Source: Campanula takesimana (lineage: Eukaryota; Streptophyta; Magnoliopsida; Asterales; Campanulaceae). From it: DNA of 64,000 bases. The notes under the pieces were generated by a model, which was given only the letters and a program-made list of their open reading frames with translations, was not told the origin of the DNA and ran no database searches. The translations under genes were made by a program, and so were the position numbers. The stretch covers positions 62,001 to 126,000 of the forward strand of contig JAOWBW010000270.1 of NCBI GenBank assembly GCA_026119855.1. The letters run 5' to 3'. This document shows positions 10,197-21,398 of the stretch, piece by piece; position 1 is the stretch's first letter; each line of letters starts with the position of its first letter.

Positions 10197-13100
10197 GAGG
10201 ACAGTCATCCGGGTCAGGGGTTAGTATTAATCAGGGTCATAAAAGGGATGCCGCCGGGAAGCCCAAGGTCCAAGGGAAAGTGTTTGCAATGAATCAACAA
10301 CAAGCGACCGATGATCCATCCGTTATTGGAGGTATTGTTTCTGTGTCTAATGTGAGCGCACGAGCGTTAGTAGATCCAGGATCATCTCATTCATACATTT
10401 CTGTGCAATTTGCTTCCATGTTAAATGCTGCATTCGAGTCTTTACCGTACGTGCTAGAGGTGTCGACCCCTATAGGAGAATGCTTGATTTCCGATCGAGT
10501 CTTTCGTGCTTGTGATGTGGTTATTTGTGGTCGTGTCCTTTGTACGGATTTGGTAGTTCTCCCTATCCAAGACTTTGATGTCATTTTGGGTATGGATTGG
10601 TTGAGCAAGTTTCATGCTTCTGTTGATTGCCGTAAGAAAACTGTTACTTTTTCTATTCCCGATGTGCCTAAATTTGTGTTTGAGGCTAGTCCTCTGAGTA
10701 GGAAGGTTCGCTTAATTTCTTTTATGAAAGCGAGAAAATTATTGCATAGTGGTTGTGAGGGGTATTTGGCTAGTGTTCTTGATACTAGGAAAGAATCCCC
10801 TAGTTTTGATAGTGTTCGGGTAGTTCGGGAATTTCCCGATGTTTTCTCTACCGAGTATGTTATGCCGCCCGATCGTGAGATTGAGTTTTGTATAGATCTT
10901 CTGCCGGGTACGGCTCCGATTTCGAAAGCAACTTATAGGTTAGCTCCCGCAGAGTTGAAGGAATTAAAGGTTCAGTTGCAAGAGTTGCTTGATCGAGGGT
11001 TTATCTGCCCTAGTGTTTCCCCGTGGGGAGCACCGGTTTTGTTCGTGCGGAAGAAAGACGGTTCCTTGAGATTGTGTATAGATTACCGGAAGTTGAATCA
11101 GGTTACGGTGAAGAATAAGTATCCTCTACCCCATATTGATGATTTATTTGATCAGCTACAAGGATCCGTGGTTTTCTCTAAGCTTGATTTGAGGAGTGGG
11201 TACCATCAGTTGAAGGTTAGATCGGAGGATATTCCGAAGACTGCTTTTCGCACTCGGTATGGTCATTATGAGTTCTTGGTTATGCCGTTTGGGTTGACTA
11301 ACGCGCCGGCCGTGTTTATGGATTTGATGAACCGGATTTTCCATCCCTATCTTGATTCGTTCGTGGTGGTTTTCATCGACGACATTCTTGTTTATTCGAA
11401 ATCTCGAGATGAGCATGAGCAGCACTTGAGGACAGTTTTATCCGTTCTTGCGAGGGAGAAATTATTTGCGAAGTTCAGTAAGTGCGAATTCTGGCTCGAG
11501 AGGGTGTCATTTCTGGGTCATGTGATTTCTAAAGACGGTATTTCGGTGGATCCTTCAAAGATTGAAGCTATAGTGGATTGGAAGAGACCCGAGTCAGTGA
11601 CCGAGATTCGTAGTTTTCTGGGTTTAGCCGGTTATTACAGAAGGTTTATTGAAGGGTTTTCGAGGATTGCTACTCCGATGGCTCAGTTGACCCGGAAGAA
11701 TGTTCCGTTTGTGTGGACCGAGAAATGTGACAAGAGTTTTGAGGAATTGAAGAAGAGGTTGACTACAGCACCGATCTTGACTTTGCCTAATGGGAGCGAT
11801 GGCCTAGTGATTTACAGTGATGCTTCGAAAGAGGGTTTGGGTTGTGTGTTGATGCAGAATGGGAAAGTGATTGCTTATGCTTCGAGGAAGTTGACCCCTA
11901 GTGAACAAAATTACCCGACTCATGATATGGAGTTGGCCGCGATAGTATTTGCGTTGCACAAATGGAAGCACTATCTTTATGGAGCGAAGTTTGAGATTTT
12001 TACGGATCACAAGAGTTTGAAGTACCTTTTCTCCCAGAAGGAGTTGAACAACCGACAGCGCAGATGGATGGAATTGTTGAAGGATTTTGATTGCACGATT
12101 TCTTATCATCCGGGGAAGGCGAATGTGGTAGCCGATGCGATTAGTAGAAAGTCTTATGTGGCTTCGATGATGGTTCGTGAATGGAAAATGCTTGAGGATG
12201 TTCGAGATTGGTCTCCTCGTGAATGGAGACATGGGGCTATTTTTGCGAATATTAGGGTGTCTCCGACTCTAATTCAGAGGATAAAGGAAGCTCAGAGAGA
12301 AGATCCCGAGTTAGTGAGGGTAATGGGCAAATTGAAGGAAAAGAATTTCGAGGATTTTTCAGTGAGTTCGAGTGGAGTTTTGACTTTCCGTGGTCGTTTG
12401 TGTATTCCGGATGTTGATGAAATTAAACAGAGAGTTCTTGATGAGGGTCACAAATCGAGATATACTATTCATCCGGGTAGTACGAAGATGTATCAGGATT
12501 TGAAGCAACAATTTTGGTGGATTAATATGAAGAGGGAAATAGCCGAGTATGTATCGAGGTGTTTAACTTGTCAGCAGGTCAAAGCCGAGCATCAGAGACC
12601 CGCGGGACTACTTCAGCCGTTAGAGATTCCCGAGTGGAAATGGGAGCATGTGACTATGGATTTCGTTACGGGACTGCCTCGTACCCGTAGGAAGTATGAC
12701 AGTGTTTGGGTAATAGTGGATAGATTGACCAAGAGTGCCCATTTCTTGCCTATTGACATCAGATATTCGATGGAGAAGCTTGCGACCCTTTATATTGATG
12801 AGATTGTGAGATTGCATGGGGTTCCGGTTAGCATTGTGTCAGATCGAGACCCGAGATATACTTCTAGATTCTGGAAGGCGTTTCAGGAAGCTTTGGGTAC
12901 AGATTTACGATTCAGCACAGCTTTTCATCCTCAGACAGACGGTCAATCCGAGAGGACTATTCAGATTTTGGAGGATATGTTGCGAGCTTGTTCGATAGAC
13001 TTTTCTGATTCTTGGGATTCGCACCTACCGTTAGTGGAGTTCTCTTACAACAACAGTTATCAGGCTAGTATCGAGATGGCGCCGTTTGAGGCCTTGTATG

Positions 13101-13696
13101 GAAGGAAATGTAGATCGCCTATTTGTTGGGATGAGGTCGGTGAAGCGAAAGTTTTGGGTATTGATTTGCTTCGGGATTCGGTTGAGAAAGTTAAAGTTAT
13201 CCGGGATAGATTGAAGACAGCCCAGAGTCGACATAAGAGCTACGCAAATAACCGAAGGCGAGATCTTAGTTTTCAGACCGGTGATTTGGTGTTTTTGAAG
13301 GTATCTCCAAAGGTGGGTATTCGTAGGTTTGGGAAGAAAGGCAAGTTGGCTCCGAGGTTTATTGGTCCGTTTGAGATTTTGGGAAAGGTTGGACTTCTAG
13401 CGTATCGTCTTGCGTTACCGTCATCTTTAGACCGATTGCACAACGTCTTTCACGTTTCTATGCTTCGGAAGTATGTTCATGATCCGTCTCACGTGTTACC
13501 AAGGGTACCGGAGGATATTGAGCCCGATATGTCTTATGAGGAACGACCGGTTCGAATCTTAGATTCCAAAGTCCAAGGGTTGAGGAGCAAAAGCATTGCG
13601 TTGGTTCGAGTCCTTTGGAGGAATCATAATATCGAGGAGTCGACGTGGGAGCTTCGTGATGAGATCGAGAGGAAATTTCCGTGGCTTTTCGTTTAA
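10109..13696 (+). CDS. pol: Tekay polyprotein: protease, RT, RNase H, integrase, chromodomain
   Basis: 1195 open codons. The first Met is not a real start, because the frame enters from gag. Protease site near residue 89 reads DPG instead of the usual D-S/T-G. The reverse transcriptase (about residues 270-450) keeps LCIDYRKLNQ and the catalytic FIDD near residue 422. RNase H (about 565-690) keeps YSDAS and TDHKSL. Integrase has the HHCC region (about 775-830) and D-D-E near 850, 911 and 948 (MDF, SDRD, SERT). A GPY/F-like module (about 1070-1125) and a chromodomain-like end (about 1143-1194; LVRVLWRN, ESTWELRDE) follow. The chromodomain is known to guide chromovirus integration to modified chromatin. 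Apart from the protease site the enzymatic motifs look intact. It would be released from a Gag-Pol precursor that this copy cannot make normally. Confidence 0.95.
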   Translation: MWRIGVGKKQGKRINCGEMGHFARDCTRHRGQSSGSGVSINQGHKRDAAGKPKVQGKVFAMNQQQATDDPSVIGGIVSVSNVSARALVDPGSSHSYISVQFASMLNAAFESLPYVLEVSTPIGECLISDRVFRACDVVICGRVLCTDLVVLPIQDFDVILGMDWLSKFHASVDCRKKTVTFSIPDVPKFVFEASPLSRKVRLISFMKARKLLHSGCEGYLASVLDTRKESPSFDSVRVVREFPDVFSTEYVMPPDREIEFCIDLLPGTAPISKATYRLAPAELKELKVQLQELLDRGFICPSVSPWGAPVLFVRKKDGSLRLCIDYRKLNQVTVKNKYPLPHIDDLFDQLQGSVVFSKLDLRSGYHQLKVRSEDIPKTAFRTRYGHYEFLVMPFGLTNAPAVFMDLMNRIFHPYLDSFVVVFIDDILVYSKSRDEHEQHLRTVLSVLAREKLFAKFSKCEFWLERVSFLGHVISKDGISVDPSKIEAIVDWKRPESVTEIRSFLGLAGYYRRFIEGFSRIATPMAQLTRKNVPFVWTEKCDKSFEELKKRLTTAPILTLPNGSDGLVIYSDASKEGLGCVLMQNGKVIAYASRKLTPSEQNYPTHDMELAAIVFALHKWKHYLYGAKFEIFTDHKSLKYLFSQKELNNRQRRWMELLKDFDCTISYHPGKANVVADAISRKSYVASMMVREWKMLEDVRDWSPREWRHGAIFANIRVSPTLIQRIKEAQREDPELVRVMGKLKEKNFEDFSVSSSGVLTFRGRLCIPDVDEIKQRVLDEGHKSRYTIHPGSTKMYQDLKQQFWWINMKREIAEYVSRCLTCQQVKAEHQRPAGLLQPLEIPEWKWEHVTMDFVTGLPRTRRKYDSVWVIVDRLTKSAHFLPIDIRYSMEKLATLYIDEIVRLHGVPVSIVSDRDPRYTSRFWKAFQEALGTDLRFSTAFHPQTDGQSERTIQILEDMLRACSIDFSDSWDSHLPLVEFSYNNSYQASIEMAPFEALYGRKCRSPICWDEVGEAKVLGIDLLRDSVEKVKVIRDRLKTAQSRHKSYANNRRRDLSFQTGDLVFLKVSPKVGIRRFGKKGKLAPRFIGPFEILGKVGLLAYRLALPSSLDRLHNVFHVSMLRKYVHDPSHVLPRVPEDIEPDMSYEERPVRILDSKVQGLRSKSIALVRVLWRNHNIEESTWELRDEIERKFPWLFV

Positions 13697-13732
13697 GGTG
13701 AGTCTCGTTAAAATTCGGGTCGAATTTTCTTT

Positions 13733-13745
13733 AAGGGGGAGTGAA
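13733..13745 (+). other. Polypurine tract of Tekay element
   Basis: AAGGGGGAGTGAA directly precedes the 3' LTR at 13746. It primes plus-strand DNA synthesis. Confidence 0.8.
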
Positions 13746-15888
13746 TGTCACGACCCGAAATCTAGGCTCTATTTTATTAGTAATTAAATAATTATTATTT
13801 ATTTATTTGCTTGTTTATTTATTTAAATTTTTATTTATTTAAATAATTATGTGTGCATTTTATGTTTCATAATGATTATGCCTAGCATTTTACTTGAGTT
13901 ATTTGGGCTAGTGTAGAAGTGTTGGGTCTTAATTGCTAGTATGGAGTAGTGTGTGTGTGTAGTGTGAGAGAGGGGGGCCTAAGTGTAAGTTTTTAAAATA
14001 AATTTCCTACTCCCTCCCTACTCCTCCCTCACCTCCTCCCTCACTCATCCTTCTCCTTCCCAGACAACTCTCTCTCTCTCCAAGCATTGTGGGTAAGTTT
14101 CTTCCTCTTCCTTCTCTCTTCATTTACTCCTTCTTCCTCTCATTATTGTTCATTTCCTAAAACGTGAAACGTGTTTAGATCGTCGATAGGATCGTAGGAA
14201 GCAAAAAAGAATCGAAATCCATCAACTTTGAGAATTTTCAAGTAAGTTACTTTTCCCCCATTTTAATGCTAAAATGTTCATATCATGTTTAGATATTGTT
14301 TGATGTGTTACATTTGAAGTTTGGATGAGTTTTGAATTTGTTTGGAATTTATTCGGGTTTTTGGTCAAAAATGGTGATTTTTGGAATGATGGGTTTGATT
14401 CTTGGTTTTGGGTGATAAATGGTGTATTTGAGTCCCCACCCTAGATATACATTGTTTTGGTACATTAGTACATGAGTTGGGAGGTTTGATTTTGGTTGAA
14501 TGTGTTTTGGGTTTGAAAATGGGAGAACCCATGTTGTTCTTCCCGATTTCTGGCAATCCGGAAGATTGGGCGGCCGCACAAAATAGCCTGGGCGACCGCA
14601 CATCTATCTGAATGCTTTTGTTCTTGTTTTGGGTCTTTTTGGGCGACCGCACATACCCGTCTGGGCGGCCGCACAGATCTCTGAAAGTCCAACATTTGTC
14701 AAAATTTTGTGATTAAAGAACGTGTTTTGGTCTAAGTCTTGGGTGTCCTTCTAGTTGACCTTAGTGATCATTGTAGTACACTTTAGTGATAGAATTGGGT
14801 CCTTTGTGATAAAGTTTGTGTTTGAAATTTCATTAATGGTTAATTGGGATTTTGGAACACTTTAATTGTGCGTTGTTGGTATATTTCACTTTCTTGGTGA
14901 CTTCTTGGTACGGTTTACCTTTGTGGTAATTTACTTGGATTGGTTCCCTACTTTGGAACCTTAAGTTGTTCTTTCATGCTAAATTATTATTACTTAGCAT
15001 TTATTTGGAAGCCCAGCTGGCATATTTGTTGCATCGGGCGATGGGAAGGATTATAATGGCAAAGCCAAGTCCATTATAATGTTGACCATTGTTTTGCCCT
15101 TACTATACCCCTTCTCCAGATTGGCCTTGGAAAGGATAAGTCAGCGTTCCTTTGTGAATGTATCTGGCTAACGGGCATGACTTTGTGTCATGGTCCTTGT
15201 CCTTTGTGACACTTTTATGGTTATTGGTTCCGGTACCGGGGTTTTCTCTTCGGCTTTCATGCTATTATGAAGATGATGATTGTTGATTATTGAAGCTGCG
15301 CAGAGATCCTTAATTTGGATGTTCCGGTTTGGAAAACCTTGGCTATATCCTTTGTTATGTGTTTATTTCCGCTGCTATCTGTTATGTGATAAATGCTATG
15401 TGCTATGTGATAGTTATTATCGTTTATTGATTATTGCATCATAGCATGTCATGTAGTTGCATTAGTAACTTATTGAGATTTATCTCACCCCCTTTTCTTT
15501 TATCTTTGTTTTTCCTTAACCCCCCCCCCCAGGTGCTAAGGAATAGTCTCGCTGATCACGAGAAAGAGGACGTCGAGTGTGGATCCATTCTTTTGGGGAA
15601 AGTTGATATAGGTTGGTTTACATTATGTAAATGTGTAACCATTTTGGGGTATTTGTACCAAACATTGACGTCATTAGGATTTGTGTATATTTTGTATTTT
15701 GTTGGGCATAAACTTGTGGAAGTTTATGATAGCTGTAATTGGTTTTTATCAAACATGGTTTTGTAAAACTTTGGATCATTACCTTTTGGTATTAAATGGA
15801 ATTTTTAACCTTGGTATTTCTGAGTTTTGGTTTTAGAGTCGACGTCCAGATCGCGGTCCCGGGGCCCGCGGGGTCCGGGGTCGCGACA
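13746..15888 (+). repeat. 3' LTR of the Tekay chromovirus
   Basis: A 2143-bp LTR nearly identical to 6973-9113. Differences noted by eye: C/A in 'gggagcaccc', T/C in 'cccgtttggg', C/A in 'gcagcgatcc', and two extra C in the poly-C run. Its four GC phrases start near 14568, 14590, 14641 and 14663. Confidence 0.92.
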
Positions 15889-16599
15889 ATTGGTTCCGGT
15901 ACCGGGGGTTTTCTCTTCAGCTTTTATGCGACTATGAAGATGTTGATTGGATTGATTGTTGAAGCTGCGCAGCGACCTTTATTTGGTTCTATCAGTTGGG
16001 AAACCTTGGCTCAGTATCCTTTGTAACGTGTTTATTTCAGTCTTATGTGATGCATGATGAGTTAGTCGTTATTTCCAACTGGTATGGGACAGTTGGCGAT
16101 AGGGAGCTTTCTCATTTGTTGTTATGTGATTTACTTGTTCAGTTATATCGTTGATTTGCATGATATTATACCATGTAGCTGCATTAGTAACTTACTGAGA
16201 TTTTATCTCACTCCGTTTCTTTTATCCTTGTTTTTCCTTAACCCCCCCCCAGGAAAGCAAGTGGTAGCGTTGTGAGTTCTGTTGTAGCGGGAATCTCCTG
16301 AGCAGGTTGATCGCCTTTGGGATAGTTGCTCTTCGGAGCCTTTATGTATTTTATTGTGGGTTCGTAGTCGTTCAGTGTTTTGTATATACGGTTGTACTTT
16401 GGGTATTTTTGTTAATAGTTGTTCTTGCTTCCGCGTTTGTTTCTAGTCTCCGAGTTATAATCTCGTTGAGGTGTTGTTTGATGGTATTGGTTTCATAGTT
16501 GAATTCATGCGCCCGGTTTGGCATTTTGTATTTTGGAGATGTATATTATAAAAAAATTATGTTTATCGATTTTAGTATTTTCCGGGGCGTGACACCAGC

Positions 16600-17163
16600 A
16601 CCCTCAATCAGCTCCACGAACTGATTGATCGAGGACATTCAGGATATTCTACAAAAAGAGTGGAATCGGTATCAAATCATCCAGTACTTTCAATGATGCA
16701 TTGGAAGAGGACATGTTCAGTACTTTCGATCAGCAGCAGCCATTGAAAGAGAACATCTAGGGATCCAGTACTCTTGATCAGCTTCAGCCATTGAGAGACG
16801 ATAATATCCGGTACTTTTAATGTAGGTGCATTGAAAGAGGATATTCCCCAATAACTACCGTCAACCGTGACGCTCCATCAGCAACAGAAGGTATATTCAG
16901 AATTGGGTCAAGGACATTGATTCCTCAGTATGGGTTACTCTCTGAAATCTAAACTTTACTTACTGCAGTATTGTTTTCAAAATGATTTTCAAAATACCTA
17001 AAACCACTATTTTTGCGTGTTTTCGGAGTCGAACTATGTTTGGTCTGATTTCCTTCTAGGAATACGTAGGCAGCTTTATAGCACGACCATACCCAAAGTT
17101 CTAAATGGTGTCTTTTCTATCGACGACGTTACTTATTTCATAAGTATCATCGCCGAGGGGATC
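16600..17163 (+). mobile_element. Tat/Ogre-type element, right half with polypurine tract
   Basis: Continuation of 1-2432 after the nested solo LTR. 16600-16860 holds more of the 'ccagtact...gaggataatatcc' repeats. The rest is non-coding and ends in GCCGAGGGGATC (17152-17163), a polypurine tract directly before an LTR. A matching tract (GCCGAGGGGCTC on the minus strand, 21135-21146) serves the gag-only element, which links the two families. Confidence 0.7.
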
Positions 17164-18068
17164 TGTAAACACCCCATTTTGAACTCACATTTATGATTAC
17201 ACTACTCTCATGTCTCGCCTTTGTGTTTGGATGAAATCCCGTTAGTTTCGTCATGTTTCGTTAAGTTTCTAACTGACTCCGTTAGTCAGGGGCTAAAATG
17301 AACAAATGAAACTGATAGAAGGACAAAAAAATACTTTTGTACTGGATATCTCGTACGAGACATTGATGTCTCGTACGAGACATCTCCTACTGTTTCGGGC
17401 ATTAATCCACTTTCCTTCTCCGTCCCGATCTCTTTCTTGGCCAACACTCTCCTAATCCGGGGAATATCTAATAGGTAGCTTCCTAGGTGATTTCCTACCT
17501 CTTTTAACCTCTCCAAATAAGGACTCTATTTCCTACTAAACTTAGGACTCCCATACCTATAAAATAGAGTTCTTTCACCACAAAAAGGGGTTAACAACTC
17601 TCCGGTCAGTCACTCCCCAAAGAATCCCGTTTTTCTTCCTCCCTCACACCAAAACACCACCAAAAACCCTTCCTTTCAAGCCAAAGTCATCACCAAACTC
17701 TTGGATCATCAAGGCCTTAGTCAAGGCCATCAATTGGAATCTCAAAAACGCTTTAGGTAAACTCCTACACTTTTAATCTCTACTTCTCATCTCATTCTTT
17801 GTTTTAGAGTAGTGTAATCCCATCAAAATGATCAGCCTAGAGCCTCTCCAATCCATGGAGATGGTCTTGAAGCACATGATCCGACATTCCAATAATTAAG
17901 AAATTAATTATTGGCTTTATTTGTTTTAATTGTTTATTCTTTATTTGATTAAAAACACCTAAGCAAGACGGATCCTAGATCGGGTGGATTGGGTGCTCCT
18001 TGACCTTCCCAATCCATAACTTAACCAACGAACTCAAGAATCTCACGGTCCGTGTTCCGACAACAACA
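17164..18068 (+). repeat. Tat-type LTR 1
   Basis: 905 bp starting TGTAAACACCCC after a polypurine tract and ending in ACA right before a PBS-like TGGTGGTGACTC (18069). A TATA box, TATAAAATA, is at 17558-17566. Two copies of the perfect palindrome TCTCGTACGAGA (17349-17360 and 17369-17380) lie about 180-210 bp upstream of it. The start style is typical of Tat-lineage LTRs. Confidence 0.78.
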
Positions 18069-18328
18069 TGGTGGTGACTCTCAAATCAAAAAGGTAAAGA
18101 GAGGATCTCAAATCTTTCTCGGGTGCAAACAGTGTGCATTAAGTTTTCTCTCGTCTTGCTTATGTAAAAATTTGAGTCTTATCATAAAATAAAAGTTGTT
18201 CTTGTCCCATACACTATTCCAAGTTGTTCAATTTAATTCTTGGCAAAATGATGAAAAAATGTCTAAACGAGTTTTGGAATGAAGGCCATCACTTGAACGC
18301 CTAGGGCTAAACATCAAGAAGACGAAGT
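18069..18328 (+). mobile_element. Residual internal region between two Tat LTRs
   Basis: 260 bp: a PBS-like start (TGGTGGTGACTC) and a short untranslated stretch, then sequence resembling 180-430 of this window (post-gag region). No coding capacity. It ends at a GTTG/TGT junction directly against the next LTR with no polypurine tract, so gag, pol and the 3' end have been deleted. Confidence 0.6.
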
Positions 18329-19250
18329 TGTAGACACCCCATTTTGGACATTCATTCATAATCACACTACTTATGTGTCTCGCCTTTGATTTGGGTCGAA
18401 ACTCGTTAAGTTGGACATGTTTCATTAAGTTTCTGACTGACTCCATTAGTCAGGGGCCAAAATTAACATTACAACTGCTGTAGAGGGCAAAAATGTGATT
18501 CCAACACATGGATGTCTCGTACGAGATATCCCCCCTTGACAGTCGGGTTTTGGTCAGTTTCCTTATTGATCTTAACCCCTTTTCTTGGCAAACACTTAAG
18601 CAATCCGAGGAAAACCTAATGGACGATCCTAGAGTCCAAAAATACCTCTGTGGGAATCAAGTGTTGGATTCCCACCACAATTTACCTTCTTGGCTTAAAC
18701 CCTAGGTCAAAAAACCCTATAAATATAGTTGTTCTTGCCTAGAATGACTAATCGTCAACTCTAGAATCCTCACTCACTCAAAACCACCCCAAAATCTGAT
18801 CAAAGAGGTCCCATAATCAGCCCCTCTTCCTCACTCACGAAATTCAAGCCTCCACAACACCATTCAAGCCAAGTTCATTGGATATTCATGGCCTTTAGTC
18901 AAGGCCATCCATAGGATTCTTGAACAATGCTTAGGTAAAATTCTTTGCTTTCTTTCTTCTCATCCCCTTCTTTGTCTTTGAAGTAGTGTGATTCCACCAA
19001 AAGGATCAGCCTAGAGCCTCTCCAATCCATGGAGATGGTCTCGAAGCACATGATCCGACATCCCAAATAAATAAGCAATTATTTATTTGTTCTTTTTCTT
19101 TTAGTACATGAATGCATAATTCCGAAACAATGATGATGATTTCTTAGCAAGACCAATCCTAGATTGGGTGAATTGGGTGCTCCTTGACCTTCCCAAATCA
19201 TAACTTAACCCTCGAATCCAGATATCTCGGTCCGTGTTCCGACAAAAACA
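18329..19250 (+). repeat. Tat-type LTR 2
   Basis: 922 bp starting TGTAGACACCCC, diverged from LTR 1 but collinear. TATA box TATAAATA is at 18718-18725, with one palindrome TCTCGTACGAGA at 18515-18526 upstream. It is followed by TGGTGGCGACTC (19251), a PBS that fits an arginine tRNA. Confidence 0.78.
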
Positions 19251-19667
19251 TGGTGGCGACTCTCAAATCAATAAAAAGGTAAATCGAAGGACGAAAACCC
19301 CGCCTCAAAAACTCCGCGCGCAAACAGAAGTCAAACTATCAAGTGCCAAAACAAGGTGGAGCTACAACCATGAAGAAATATCAATCCATGTTTTCAAGGG
19401 GGATAAAAAAAAGGCTCGCTAGGTTGACTCTTCAAAACAACCTAGGCAAAAGTTAGAGCACAAAAAATAATAATAATAAAAAAAAAATCCCCCTCATTCA
19501 AAGAAGTTCACAACAACATCAACATTCCATCCACCAACGAAGGACGAAGCAACGCGACCAAAAGAGCATCAACAAGAACTACGGTGACCTGAGCCTCTAC
19601 ACTGGAGGAACGTAGGCAACCTTCGGGTCCGGTCTCATGCAAGAAAGAAGATATGTTTAGCCCTAAT
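19251..19667 (+). mobile_element. Tat-type PBS and internal stretch after LTR 2
   Basis: A PBS-like start, then untranslated sequence with an A-rich run and 'cctaggcaaaa' similar to 1320-1335. It is interrupted at CTAAT (19663-19667) by the gag-only element and resumes at 34114. No convincing gene. Confidence 0.6.
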
Positions 19668-21134
19668 TGTGAGATACCCGCGGGAAAAACGAACGGTTCC
19701 CTCAAGAATCAAACACGGGATCTTATCAACGTTCAACGGAGTCGCCACGTTAGTTTAATTTTAAACCTAAACTTAACAAAAAATGGTTAGAGACAAAGGA
19801 TTCAGAGGTCAGGTTACGCTTTGGGAAGAACTCAACCGGTAGTTCACCTAAAGCGCCTCGGAAGAAACCGAGTCTCCCTAAAATTTGTTAAAATTGTGCA
19901 AGTGTATGTGTGTGTGTGTGTTTTTGAAAATGGGAGAAACTGAATTTAACAGAAAACAGTTAAATATTTGACAGAAAGGGTTATTTCGTAAACATTCTGG
20001 ATTAAAAGGGGACTAGACTGGAAATGTGCCCCTGGACAAAGTATCCGTACGGCTATGGAGGGTCTTCCTGGGAATTTTAACAGATTCCCAGGAATCAGTC
20101 CAGTTCCAGGCAGAAACAGAGCATTCTGCTGGAAACTGGACTGTTTGATCATTTCCAGTTATTTTCTTGCAACAAAACATAAATGAAATCATCCATATGC
20201 CATTGATCACTAGATTAGACACCAAAATAAGGATTTTGAGTGTGATCAAGGCAATCATTGGGGAATAATTGAGAAAAGGTGATGGTCATGGCTTTTGAGC
20301 CAAGATCACCATTTGGATGGTTAAAGATGGAAACTTTAACATCCAAATGGATGATTCTTCCAATGAAGGGCATTGGGACATCCAAAAATCAACCTTTGAT
20401 GGATAAATATTGAATCTTTATTATCAAAGGGACATTTTTGAGGTTGACTCATGGTTTGGATGATAAAGATTGCAACTTTATCACCCAAACTTGATCATTC
20501 CCTCATTTATTCAACCTAAATGCAAAGACTTTGAAGTAAATGACATAAATTTAAAGACAAAATGTAAAGGTGCATAAATGTAAAGACAATATATTAAAGA
20601 TGCATAAATCATAACAAGCCTTAGGCTATCCTATGGTTTGTAACCCATCATCATGAATAGAACATGAAGGGCACCATGGATTTCAAGGCTTGGTTCCAAG
20701 TGTATATTATTAACAAGAAGCAAAAGATATAATATGGAGATGAAGAGAAGATGGGGAGAAGGAGGCCTCACCAATTTTGGTTTGGACCTATCTTCTTTCT
20801 CTTTTTTCACTCAAATGTGATGATCACTCTATTCTGATATGATTTCTGCAGAGCTTTGGCTCTCTCAAACAATTTTCTCCCCCCTAAAATGATCAGCAAG
20901 GGTATCAATTTATAAGGACTGAGGGTACCCATAGTAGACGTACGACTAGGGCTCTCCTGCGTCCAAACCATCCGTACGGCTCAGCCTGGCGAGCTTCTGG
21001 ATTTTTCCAAGTTTAATTCCAGAGCAGTCCTGGAATTTTAGGTTTATCTTAGTGAGGTCCCAGCCTATCAGTTTATCCCTGAATGGTGCTAAGGGTTCCT
21101 CTAAGTTGGTCAATTTCAGATTGGGGTACTTACA
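19668..21134 (-). repeat. 3' LTR of the gag-only Tat element
   Basis: On the minus strand it starts TGTAAGTACCCC at 21134 and ends GGGTATCTCACA at 19668. TATAAATT is at 20914-20907 on the minus strand. The CCGTACGG phrases near 20046, 20938 and 20971 are the partly decayed counterparts of the perfect palindromes in the other LTR. A (GT)n run lies near 19905. Confidence 0.87.
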
Positions 21135-21146
21135 GAGCCCCTCGGC
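21135..21146 (-). other. Polypurine tract of gag-only element
   Basis: Minus strand GCCGAGGGGCTC directly before the 3' LTR; it differs in one base from the tract at 17152-17163. Confidence 0.8.
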
Positions 21147-21398
21147 AACATCGCTTTGGAAAAGCGGGGTTGTCGATAAAAATAAGCATCCCAATCTGAT
21201 GGGACGACAGCTTGACCGATTTTGGTTGTTGCATGGCTGGACCTAGGGGTGTAGGATTCCTACATATCCCGTTTGTGGGGAATCAAGCTTAACGTAGTTC
21301 GGGAAGAGGTGCGAGACTTTAAGGCTACTCAAGCCTAAGGTCTAGGTGGATATCTCTCATCCTCTCCTTTGGGAGTGGGCATGACTCTTGGCGAGTTC

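Larger units (their letters stand above)
6973..15888 (+). mobile_element. Complete Tekay/Del-type chromovirus (Ty3/gypsy)
   Basis: An 8.9-kb element flanked by the 5-bp TSD ATTGG (6968-6972 and 15889-15893). It has two ~2.14-kb LTRs, an initiator-Met tRNA primer site, gag-protease-RT-RNaseH-integrase order, and a C-terminal chromodomain-like segment, which identifies a chromovirus; domain and LTR style point to Tekay/Del. The LTRs differ at only about three bases by eye plus C-run length, so insertion was recent. Coding defects (gag stop, frameshift, altered protease site) suggest it can no longer move on its own. Confidence 0.93.
4645..16594 (+). mobile_element. Tekay-type solo LTR, split by a nested element
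   Basis: It starts TGTAATGACCCGAAAA and ends TTTTCCGGGGCGTGACA, an extended imperfect terminal inverted repeat. It is flanked by CCAGC at 4640-4644 and 16595-16599, a perfect 5-bp TSD. Removing the nested element (6973-15888 plus one ATTGG) leaves about 3.03 kb with no gag or pol, so this is a solo LTR. It is clearly related to the nested element's own LTR: shared start, shared 'ttggttccggtaccgg' block, shared C-run block near 16245. It is longer and diverged. Confidence 0.85.
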
